This document shows, piece after piece, positions 1-5,899 of a DNA stretch of 8,392 nucleotides. The stretch is from assembly GCA_028679855.1 (NCBI GenBank), contig JAJRAP010000091.1, forward strand, positions 1-8,392. Direction: 5' to 3'. The position numbers and the translations under genes are program-made. Source of the stretch: Candidatus Methanoperedens sp. Lineage in GTDB: Archaea; Halobacteriota; Methanosarcinia; Methanosarcinales; Methanoperedenaceae. The notes beneath the pieces are model-generated. The model ran no database searches and was not told the DNA's origin. It was given only the letters and a program-made list of their open reading frames with translations. Within the stretch, counting starts at the first letter, position 1. Each line of letters starts with the position of its first letter.

Positions 1-238
1 CTGCTTCTTAAGACCTGAAATAAGGTCTAATATATGTGGGTTTGTTTTGTAATTGTGTTTCATTCTGTGCCTCCGTAAGACCCTCGCGGATCCGACTCAC
101 GCAAGTTTTGCGTTCGGTCGTTAAACCATGCGCCGCAGGCAGATGCCTGCTACGGTATTAAGAATCATAAAAAGATGATTCAGTTGAGTGGCTTGATTTG
201 TTTCTTATTACATAAAGGTAACGTAGAGGGAATCCATG
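1..238. other. Gene-free left flank with four short stem-loops
   Basis: No convincing gene is seen here. The stretch carries four inverted repeats in a row: 8-30 (AGACCT/AGGTCT around a 6-base loop), 93-120 (CGAC..ACGCAA/TTGCGT..GTCG with a small internal bulge), 135-150 (GCAGGC/GCCTGC around AGAT) and 162-181 (GAATCAT/ATGATTC around AAAAAG). The first is followed by a T-rich run and could terminate a gene lying left of the window. The others could be folded RNA, or remnants of palindromic intergenic repeats or mobile-element ends. A fifth inverted repeat lies over the promoter just to the right. The inverted repeats are read directly; any function is inference. Confidence 0.45.
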
Positions 239-261
239 TGGGGTTATCTCTTTATACCCCA
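239..261 (+). promoter_or_regulatory. TATA box inside an inverted repeat, promoter of the radical SAM gene
   Basis: TTTATACC at 251-258 starts 30 bases before the ATG at 281. That is the archaeal TATA-to-start-site distance, so the transcript would begin at or next to the start codon and be leaderless; no Shine-Dalgarno sequence is visible. The box lies inside an imperfect inverted repeat, TGGGGTTAT (239-247) against ATACCCCA (254-261), so a repressor bound to the repeat would cover the TATA box. The promoter is inferred from spacing, and the operator is speculative. Confidence 0.5.
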
Positions 262-280
262 AAACCACTAATGCAAAATT

Positions 281-1231
281 ATGCTTTTTGACCTGCACCG
301 CGCCAGAAGCCTTATAGATGCGCTGGAAATCGATACAGACACGAAGGCGTCTATGTTTAAAGCCTTTTCGCGCAGGGTGGAACTCTCTGGCGAAAATATC
401 CATTTTTTTAACGAGCCTTTCACCCCGGTTTCCCTGACAGGAACACACTGCTCACTTCGATGCAAACACTGCGATTTCTATTATCTCAATCACATGCTGG
501 ACGGTTCACCCGGCAAGTTATATTCACATGCTGCCAACCTGGCAAACATCGGCGCAAAGGGCATACTCCTGAGCGGCGGAAGCTCGCCAGATGGCAGTGT
601 TCCCACGTATGAACAGGCAGATGTTATCCAGAAAATAAAGTGTGACCTGAACCTCAAAATAAGCGCCCATACAGGCATCGTTAACCGCACGCAGGCGCAG
701 GCGCTCTCACAATTTCTCGACATGGCGCTCGTTGACGTTATTGGAGATGATGAAACCATACACGACATACTGGGGCTTGATGCCTGTGCGATGGATTATG
801 AGAATTCCTTAAAAGAGCTGTTTGCGGCAGGCATCCCCCTTGCGCCGCATGTCATCGTTGGGCTGCATTACGGTGAATTAAGAGGAGAATTCAGAGCTCT
901 TGAAATGGTCAAAAAATTTAATCCTGAAGTAGTTGTTATAGTAGTATTCATACCCACAAAAGGAACCTCTATGGAAAAAACTGCACCTCCAAAGCTTGAA
1001 GATGTCGCAAAAGTTATAATAAAGGCGCGCGAAATGTTCGATGTGCCCCTGTCATTAAGTTGCGTGCGCCCCGGGGGCAGGTACCGCTCAATGCTTGACA
1101 GTTATGCCATCCTTAGCGGAATTGACAGGATCGCTGTGCCTTCAAAAAGCGCGTACTCAACTGCAAAAGAGCTGGGATTGAACATCGTTGAAATTTCGAA
1201 AATGTGCTGCTCTTACGGGTTATCGTTATGA
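281..1231 (+). CDS. Radical SAM enzyme, candidate lipoyl synthase component (LipS1/LipS2-like)
   Basis: This is a 316-residue radical SAM protein. The cluster-binding motif C57-x3-C61-x2-C64 (THCSLRCKHC) is plain, and LLSGG at 96-100 matches the glycine-rich SAM-binding segment that follows it. A second set of cysteines, C261 in a CVRPGGR stretch and the pair C309-C310 near the C-terminus, could hold an auxiliary iron-sulphur cluster as sulphur-inserting members do. Length and layout fit the archaeal biotin-synthase-like radical SAM group. Two GcvH-type lipoyl carriers lie within 2.2 kb. In archaea without LipA, two radical SAM enzymes (LipS1, LipS2) insert sulphur into octanoyl-H-protein, so a lipoyl synthase role is a reasonable inference; I cannot tell which of the two it would be. 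The start is set by the leaderless promoter. The stop overlaps the next start codon (ATGA), indicating translational coupling. Confidence 0.8.
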   Translation: MLFDLHRARSLIDALEIDTDTKASMFKAFSRRVELSGENIHFFNEPFTPVSLTGTHCSLRCKHCDFYYLNHMLDGSPGKLYSHAANLANIGAKGILLSGGSSPDGSVPTYEQADVIQKIKCDLNLKISAHTGIVNRTQAQALSQFLDMALVDVIGDDETIHDILGLDACAMDYENSLKELFAAGIPLAPHVIVGLHYGELRGEFRALEMVKKFNPEVVVIVVFIPTKGTSMEKTAPPKLEDVAKVIIKAREMFDVPLSLSCVRPGGRYRSMLDSYAILSGIDRIAVPSKSAYSTAKELGLNIVEISKMCCSYGLSL

Positions 1232-2043
1232 AAAAAATAGCAAGCCACGGTGAAATAGATATTTTCGCCCCTGAACGTTCGCGATTCTCCTTTCTCAAAA
1301 GCCCTTATGCAGCCCACAGAACACATAGCGCCGTTGACATCTATTACGCGGATTTCGGGGGCGAAGCTCTCTCACCGGTCGATGGAGAAGTGATCGACAT
1401 TCAGAACTTCGATACGCCCACGCCTTTCAAGGGCAGGGATTTTACCGAATACGTCTTAGCCATACGCCAGAACAAGCATGTCGTCAAGATACTGCACGTT
1501 AAACCCGATGTCTCACAAGGTGATGCGATTTCAAAAGGCGACAGGATAGGGACATTCATACACAACGGCTATTATACTTTCTGGAACGACCCTGCGATGC
1601 ATGTCGAAGTACGAAAGCAGGGAGATTATCTTCGCGCCTCGAACAACCTGGAGCTTATGCCCAATATTGAATGGAACGAACTGCCATCTTCTAAAACTAT
1701 CGAGCTTGAATGCAGCGTTGAGGAAACGAATGAGAGATACACGCTCCTCTATGCACTCTTCCAGACATGCGGCGAAGTCAAAGGATTTGCAATGGACGGC
1801 GGGCTCCTTGACGGGTATATCGCCTCTAAAGAGAGCGGTTTTTTTGGTATTGTCAAACCCAATGGATTCTTCCATCCCGTTGTATCACTTGAAGTTGCGA
1901 AAAATAATTCAGAAATAAAATGCAGCGGCGTTTCTTTCAGCCTCTCTCTAAAAGAGCCGAGAATAAAGGTCATACCTCTAAAATACGGGGATGAACTTTT
2001 TTCTGTGGGTGAAAAAGTCCGCATCAAACTTGGATTTCGGTGA
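1228..2043 (+). CDS. M23/LytM-fold protein with an incomplete catalytic set
   Basis: The protein is 271 residues from the ATG that overlaps the upstream stop; an in-frame ATG at 1204 would add eight residues inside the previous gene and is less likely. Residues about 30-130 follow the M23 peptidase pattern: H33-x3-D37, DGEV at 52-55, H90 in KILHV, GDRIG at 104-108 and H125 in MHVEVR. In LytM terms the zinc ligands (H33, D37, H125) and one catalytic histidine (H90) are kept. The first histidine of the usual HxH pair is Ala123, so peptidase activity is doubtful. The C-terminal half (about 150-271) is not recognised. No signal peptide or membrane segment is seen, so it is probably cytoplasmic, where a murein hydrolase makes no sense in an archaeon. 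Coupling to the radical SAM gene suggests a shared job; the role is unknown. Confidence 0.75.
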   Translation: MKKIASHGEIDIFAPERSRFSFLKSPYAAHRTHSAVDIYYADFGGEALSPVDGEVIDIQNFDTPTPFKGRDFTEYVLAIRQNKHVVKILHVKPDVSQGDAISKGDRIGTFIHNGYYTFWNDPAMHVEVRKQGDYLRASNNLELMPNIEWNELPSSKTIELECSVEETNERYTLLYALFQTCGEVKGFAMDGGLLDGYIASKESGFFGIVKPNGFFHPVVSLEVAKNNSEIKCSGVSFSLSLKEPRIKVIPLKYGDELFSVGEKVRIKLGFR

Positions 2044-2512
2044 TTTTCCGCAGCCTCTCTCTCAACACATCTGCGGCGCTGCTGAGGTCAGTATCATACA
2101 TGTCTTTTATCTTTAAATTGTACAAAAAAGTGTATATCTTCTTCAGTTTAGCCTCTTTCCAGTCCTTCATCATCGTATTTTCCGGCGCAAGGAGGATACC
2201 GAAATCATGCGGGTGGTTAAGTATGAAGTCCCTGAGGTCTTGTGCGGTCTTCATTTCAGGCAAAACTTTGAGCATCCATATTATAGGAGGGGCTCTTGTT
2301 TTGCGATGCTTCGGACCGTCGTGGATATATAAGCCGAACCTGAACTCCTCTTTTTTCTTAAGGAGAGCAGAAAGCGTCATCGCTCCCGCACCGCTGCATA
2401 CTTCCACCTTTTCGCTCAGTACAATGTAGCCCATCTCAGACAGTTCTTTTTTTGCAAATTGCAGCAGCGAAAGTTCGTATTCCTGCTCAGGGACGCCCCA
2501 GTAATCGTTCAT
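2024..2512 (-). CDS. Unrecognised protein, convergent to the M23-like gene
   Basis: I do not recognise this family. The preferred start is the ATG at 2512 (MNDYWGVPEQ), giving 162 residues, because a TATA element lies 31 bases upstream. A TTG at 2554 would give 176 residues; a stop codon lies two codons before it, and no promoter or ribosome binding site fits it. The protein looks soluble and is rich in charged residues, with lysine-rich helical stretches, one cysteine in VCSGAGA, and a C-terminal segment (SAADVLRERLRKI) likely to be helical. No signal peptide or membrane segment is visible. Its last 20 bases overlap the end of the convergent M23-like gene. It lies between the two halves of the lipoyl neighbourhood and seems to share a promoter element with the first H-protein, so a linked function is possible but unproven. 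Confidence 0.65.
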   Translation of the reverse strand: MNDYWGVPEQEYELSLLQFAKKELSEMGYIVLSEKVEVCSGAGAMTLSALLKKKEEFRFGLYIHDGPKHRKTRAPPIIWMLKVLPEMKTAQDLRDFILNHPHDFGILLAPENTMMKDWKEAKLKKIYTFLYNLKIKDMYDTDLSSAADVLRERLRKITEIQV

Positions 2513-2535
2513 GGTATCAAGCAGGTATCGATGGA

Positions 2536-2545
2536 TATTTATAGG
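2536..2545. promoter_or_regulatory. Near-symmetric TATA box, likely bidirectional promoter
   Basis: On the plus strand TTTATAGG begins at 2538, 29 bases before the ATG of the H-protein gene at 2567. On the minus strand the same bases read TATAAATA from 2543, 31 bases before the ATG at 2512 of the divergent gene. Neither gene has a visible Shine-Dalgarno sequence, which suits leaderless transcripts in both directions. The two start codons lie at nearly equal distance (27-28 bases) from the centre of the box. The geometry is read directly; use in both directions is inference. Confidence 0.5.
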
Positions 2546-2566
2546 TATCTTCAAATCTTACGCATC

Positions 2567-2989
2567 ATGAAAGCCTTTGAATTCGATTTCCCTGAAGACA
2601 GGTATTACCTGAAGAACCACATCTGGTTAAAGCCAGAGAATGACCACATACTCATTGGCATCACGGAACTCGGGCAGTCGCTCTCCAAAGGGATAGTTCA
2701 CATAGACCTGCCTGAAGTCGGTGAATCGGTCAAGAAAGGCGACATGCTAATAGCATACGAGACTATAAAAGCAGTCTCGCAGATAACTCTCCCGTTTGAC
2801 GCAAAGGTCATGGAAGTGAATGAAAAACTCTGGGATGACCCTAACATGATCAATTCTGACCCATACGGTGAATGGCTTGTGAAAATCGAAGGAGAGTGGA
2901 ACGAGAGGATGCTATTGAACGTCAGGGATGCTGCGGATTATTATAAGAAACTGATAGCGAAAGAACGTGAGCGGTATGCAGGTAATTAA
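2567..2989 (+). CDS. Glycine cleavage H-protein family lipoyl carrier (copy 1)
   Basis: This is a 140-residue protein; E. coli GcvH is about 130. It follows the H-protein pattern: YYLKNHIWLK at 13-22, the GITELGQ stretch near 31-37, IDLPEVGESV at 46-55, and ETIKAVS at 65-71, where K68 is the expected lipoyl-lysine. It continues with VMEVNEKLWDDPNMINSDPYGEW and a C-terminal helix. H-proteins shuttle an aminomethyl group or hydride equivalents on the lipoyl arm between partner enzymes in the cytoplasm. The ATG at 2567 is chosen because a TATA box lies 29 bases upstream; the frame is open further back but that region overlaps the divergent gene. No P- or T-protein gene is in the window, so a glycine cleavage role is not shown. 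It may be a carrier for another pathway, or a substrate of the nearby radical SAM enzyme. Confidence 0.9.
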   Translation: MKAFEFDFPEDRYYLKNHIWLKPENDHILIGITELGQSLSKGIVHIDLPEVGESVKKGDMLIAYETIKAVSQITLPFDAKVMEVNEKLWDDPNMINSDPYGEWLVKIEGEWNERMLLNVRDAADYYKKLIAKERERYAGN

Positions 2990-2990
2990 G

Positions 2991-3026
2991 TTTATATATG
3001 ACTTTGTAATAAGCAAGAAATAGAGG
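2991..3026 (+). promoter_or_regulatory. Promoter and ribosome binding site of the second H-protein
   Basis: A strong TATA box, TTTATATA at 2991-2998, begins one base after the stop codon of the first H-protein gene. Transcription would start near 3018. A GAGG Shine-Dalgarno sequence at 3023-3026 stands 7 bases before the ATG at 3034. The second H-protein can therefore be transcribed on its own, with a short leader, unlike the apparently leaderless first copy. The two copies are probably regulated and translated differently. Confidence 0.5.
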
Positions 3027-3033
3027 AAAAACT

Positions 3034-3462
3034 ATGGTAGAGATAGAGGGATATAATCTTCCTGATGAATTGTATTATACCAAGGATCACACATGGGCAA
3101 GAGTAGAAGATAATGGAACGATCACTGTGGGAATGGACGCCTTCGGCGCGAAAGCTGCGGGCAACATAGAGTTCATAGATCTCCCGATGGAAGACGATGA
3201 ATTTGAAAACGGTGAGGCTTTTGGATCACTGGAATCTGCAAAATGGGTCGGCGGACTTCTCATGCCTGCAGGGGGAACTGTGATAGCTGTGCATGAGGAC
3301 ATTGAAGATGACCTGAGCCTGCTGTCAGAAGATCCCTATGGAGAGGGGTGGTTGATAAAAATAAAACCGTCTAACCCGAAAGACGATCTAAAATTACTCA
3401 TTCACGGTAACGATGTTGGTCCCTGGCTTAAGAAAGAGATACAAAACAGGAAGAAAAAGTAA
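3034..3462 (+). CDS. Glycine cleavage H-protein family lipoyl carrier (copy 2, ESAKW type)
   Basis: This is a 142-residue H-protein homologue with YYTKDHTWARVE at 14-25, a VGMDAFG stretch, IEFIDLP at 45-51, ESAKW at 67-71 with K70 as the expected lipoyl-lysine, and SEDPYGEGWLIKI near the end of the core. It differs strongly from its upstream neighbour: tryptophan follows the lysine, the surface segment MEDDEFENGEAFG is very acidic, and the C-terminus (EIQNRKKK) is basic. The lysine-tryptophan form recalls the lipoate-binding proteins (LbpA) used with heterodisulphide-reductase-like systems rather than classical GcvH, but that assignment comes from memory of the family and needs a phylogeny. 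It has its own TATA box and GAGG site. Its stop codon directly abuts the stop codon of the convergent JAMM gene. Confidence 0.88.
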   Translation: MVEIEGYNLPDELYYTKDHTWARVEDNGTITVGMDAFGAKAAGNIEFIDLPMEDDEFENGEAFGSLESAKWVGGLLMPAGGTVIAVHEDIEDDLSLLSEDPYGEGWLIKIKPSNPKDDLKLLIHGNDVGPWLKKEIQNRKKK

Positions 3463-3852
3463 TTACCAGTTTTCGTCTTCTTCATTGAACTCATAGTCTA
3501 CGACTTCAAGCCTGACCTGCTCCCCTTTGTTATTATAGCATGTCCAGGTCGACTCATTAAACGGCGAGCCCACTATGATATGGTAACTGCCTTTCCTGTC
3601 AAAGAGTTCAAGGTCATCAGTAGACGGTTTCCTGTTCCCTGATGGATGGCTGTGCACCGTCCCGACAGTAGATATGTTAGGGAGCATGAACAACTGCATC
3701 ACAGCACTCTCTTCACTCGACTCCGTGCCCGGGACGAGCACAACGTCTGTGATGACGTCCCCTGTTGCAGAGAGCATACCTGCGAATTCATTCGGCGAGG
3801 ACGATTTGCTGGCCTCAAGTATGAACTTTAATGTGTCCCTGGCGATTTTCAT
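3463..3852 (-). CDS. Stand-alone JAMM/MPN domain metalloprotease
   Basis: This 129-residue protein is close to a bare JAMM (Mov34/MPN/PAD-1) domain. The full zinc signature is present: E22 (NEFAGML) and H67-x-H69-x7-S77-x2-D80 (HSHPSGNRKPSTDD), so it should be an active zinc isopeptidase or peptidase. Archaeal relatives remove SAMP ubiquitin-like modifiers from proteins (HvJAMM1-type desampylase), and bacterial relatives process sulphur-carrier proteins. A protein-deconjugating role in the cytoplasm is the best guess; no ubiquitin-like partner is in the window. The tail is acidic (FNEEDENW). The ATG at 3852 fits the domain start. It lies 65 bases downstream of the propeller gene on the same strand, perhaps with its own weak promoter, and ends base-to-base against the second H-protein gene. 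Confidence 0.88.
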   Translation of the reverse strand: MKIARDTLKFILEASKSSSPNEFAGMLSATGDVITDVVLVPGTESSEESAVMQLFMLPNISTVGTVHSHPSGNRKPSTDDLELFDRKGSYHIIVGSPFNESTWTCYNNKGEQVRLEVVDYEFNEEDENW

Positions 3853-3917
3853 ATATATCTATCTTGAAAAAATTATGAAGGCGCGATTACCTTTTCTGCA
3901 CTCTTTTATAGAAATCA

Positions 3918-5576
3918 TCAGGATTTACTTTCAATACGATAAAGAACGTTTGCGATATCGCCAGTAACAAATATAGTTCCAGATTGATCCACTGTTACTC
4001 CATTAAATATCCAAGTAGGCGAAGCATCTCTTGAGGCTTGAGCACCAAGATCGAGCCCTTCTGCCACAATGCTAACTTTTTGACTCTTCATATCTATCCG
4101 CGATAGACGTCCTGCTCCAGTTTCAACGACTAATAGGTCACCTTTTTTATCTACTGCAAGTCCTTCTGGAAATGATAGATTTTTCGCTATCTGAATTGGC
4201 GTTACCTGTTTTCCATCTTTCACAATCTGTAAAATCGTGCCTGTAATCCAATCACTGACATATAGGTTATTATCTATCGCCGCTAACCCTACAGGCATTG
4301 ATAACCCATCAGCAAGTATACTCCTATTTGAAGGATTGTCGGCGTTCACTCGAACTACACTACCACCAGTTCCGTCAGATTTGAGGTCTGAAATGACAAG
4401 ATCGCCCTGGAATTGGACTGCATTTAATGGCGTTACAGAAAAGTCTGGAGGGTAAATGATAGTCTTGATTACCTGATGAGTCTTTGGATCCCAAATTTGC
4501 ACTGCATTTGAAATCCACGAAGATAGAACAAGTTTATCGCCATATGATGAGACTGTATTTGGAGCAATGATACCCTCTGACATTCCCATCAAATTTCTTT
4601 CTGTGCTTATTTCTTTTCCTGTTAGATCGAATTCACGAAGTGTAAAAAGGTCAGCTATAAACACAGATTCACCATCAGAACTTACTGCAACTCCTCCAGG
4701 TGCGATCATACCACCTGAACTGACTGTTCTTTTTGTACCATTAGAAAGGATCTCGAAGATAGAGCCATCATCTTCTTGTGAAACAAATAAACGCCCTTTT
4801 GAGTCAAATGCGAGATTATCCAATCGTGATAGATTGGAAGATATAACTTCTTTGTTTCCAGTTTTCACATTGACACGTAAAACCTCGCCTCTCATGAAGT
4901 CGGTAACGTAAAGATTTCCCTTTGAATCAAACTTCACTGATGATGGAATTCCAAAACCTTCAGCAACCGAAGTATTTTTACCATTTTTCACATCAATTCG
5001 TATCACTTTTCCCTTAGTCCAAATTGGACCATATAAGAATCCATCTGGCCCCCAGTCCATACCATTTAGCCAACCCAAATTCTGAGTGATAAGACGAGGC
5101 GGTTTAGCTATATTAGGATCAAGTTCATACAGCGCATCGCCAAAAAAATCCAGAGCTGCGAACAAACGTCCATCATCAGAGAAAGTGATGGGATTAACAC
5201 CCATAGCCACTAATTGGCTAGTATTGGCACCTTGTGGTGTGAGTCTGCCCACCTCACCTGTAATGATAGATGTCCAGTAAAGCGAGCCATCTGGGCCGAA
5301 GGTGAGATCATCTGGAGATTCTACTCCTTTGTCAGGGCCTAATCTATTAATTATTTGACCCGTTTCTGGATCCATAACCAGGATCTCACGACCAAAAACG
5401 CTTGCAATGTACAGCAGGTCACTACTATTGAACATGATACCGTTAGCACCATGAATGGGTGATCCTTTAACAACAACCTTTACAGTTTTTTTCTCATAGC
5501 CTTGTTTTTCTGTGCAGCCTGAAATAGTTAGCCCGAAAACTAATAAAATTATAATTAAAAACCATACTCTTTTCAT
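3918..5576 (-). CDS. Surface lipoprotein with twelve NHL/SMP-30-like propeller repeats
   Basis: This 552-residue protein has a lipoprotein signal: positive MKR, a hydrophobic core at 4-18, and the lipobox ISGC with C21 as the modified cysteine. It should be anchored on the outer face of the membrane. The rest is built from blades of about 37-46 residues marked by a D-x-G-x-L-Y-V-like core, seen near residues 50, 96, 133, 176, 218, 258, 300, 345, 389, 434, 478 and 521 (for example GPDGSLYWTS, DSKGNLYVTD, DKKGDLLVVE). Twelve blades suggest two six-bladed propellers in tandem. Such folds occur in SMP-30/gluconolactonase enzymes, virginiamycin B lyase-like proteins and NHL binding proteins; substrate or ligand is unknown. 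A GGGAG ribosome binding site lies 7 bases before the ATG (plus-strand 5584-5588). The gene is more AT-rich than those to its left. Confidence 0.85.
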   Translation of the reverse strand: MKRVWFLIIILLVFGLTISGCTEKQGYEKKTVKVVVKGSPIHGANGIMFNSSDLLYIASVFGREILVMDPETGQIINRLGPDKGVESPDDLTFGPDGSLYWTSIITGEVGRLTPQGANTSQLVAMGVNPITFSDDGRLFAALDFFGDALYELDPNIAKPPRLITQNLGWLNGMDWGPDGFLYGPIWTKGKVIRIDVKNGKNTSVAEGFGIPSSVKFDSKGNLYVTDFMRGEVLRVNVKTGNKEVISSNLSRLDNLAFDSKGRLFVSQEDDGSIFEILSNGTKRTVSSGGMIAPGGVAVSSDGESVFIADLFTLREFDLTGKEISTERNLMGMSEGIIAPNTVSSYGDKLVLSSWISNAVQIWDPKTHQVIKTIIYPPDFSVTPLNAVQFQGDLVISDLKSDGTGGSVVRVNADNPSNRSILADGLSMPVGLAAIDNNLYVSDWITGTILQIVKDGKQVTPIQIAKNLSFPEGLAVDKKGDLLVVETGAGRLSRIDMKSQKVSIVAEGLDLGAQASRDASPTWIFNGVTVDQSGTIFVTGDIANVLYRIESKS

Positions 5577-5899
5577 TGGAATTCTCCCTTTTCCCTTTTA
5601 ATTATGTTGCTGGGTTTAATGTCGATACACCAGCATTATTTCTCGCCGTATAGACGACTCCACTTTTCTAAATTTGTAATTAATTAACATAAGTAATAAG
5701 GGTTTCGATTTGTCTCTAAACTTTTAGTTGAATAAGTTCCTTGGAATACTATCGCCTTTTGGGAGCATGAAACCCCATCGCCTTCAGTCACGGACGCCGG
5801 AATAGAATTCCAGCGCATCAACAGGAGGATGCATGAGAAAAAATAAAGAATAGAACGGGCACGGAAGAACCAATATATCATAGAGAACTATGGACTATT
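5577..5899. other. 323-base spacer with a doubtful reading frame (5684-5881, minus)
   Basis: No secure gene is seen. On the minus strand a 65-codon frame runs from an ATG at 5881, 18 bases after the RelA/SpoT stop, to 5684. Its first third is hydrophobic; the rest includes SIPASVTEGDGV. It has no ribosome binding site. The sequence around 5751-5815 folds into small hairpins (GGAAT/ATTCC around 5802-5814; TGGG/CCCA flanking a 9-11-base loop near 5760-5777) and repeats ATCGCCTT at 5751 and 5777. It could be the decayed 3' end of a transposon gene such as an IS200/IS605 tnpB with its RNA region, or an unrecognised small partner of the RelA/SpoT protein. Neither can be shown here. Confidence 0.3.

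Noticed and set aside
1204..1227. Longer start for the M23-like gene (MLLLRVIV...)
   Set aside because: It adds only residues overlapping the radical SAM C-terminus; the ATGA coupling at 1228 is the usual arrangement.
281..1231. Biotin synthase (BioB) or classical LipA
   Set aside because: The radical SAM motif is CX3CX2C, but the N-terminal LipA cysteine motif is absent and no other biotin genes are nearby; an archaeal LipS-like or other family fits better.
2040..2429. Plus-strand 129-codon frame opposite the unrecognised minus gene
   Set aside because: Composition is typical of an antisense shadow. It starts inside the end of the M23-like gene with no start signal, and the minus frame has better protein character and a promoter.
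2459..2566. N-terminal extension of the first H-protein (ATGs at 2459 or 2531)
   Set aside because: It would overlap the divergent gene and precede the TATA box; the family-typical protein begins near 2567.
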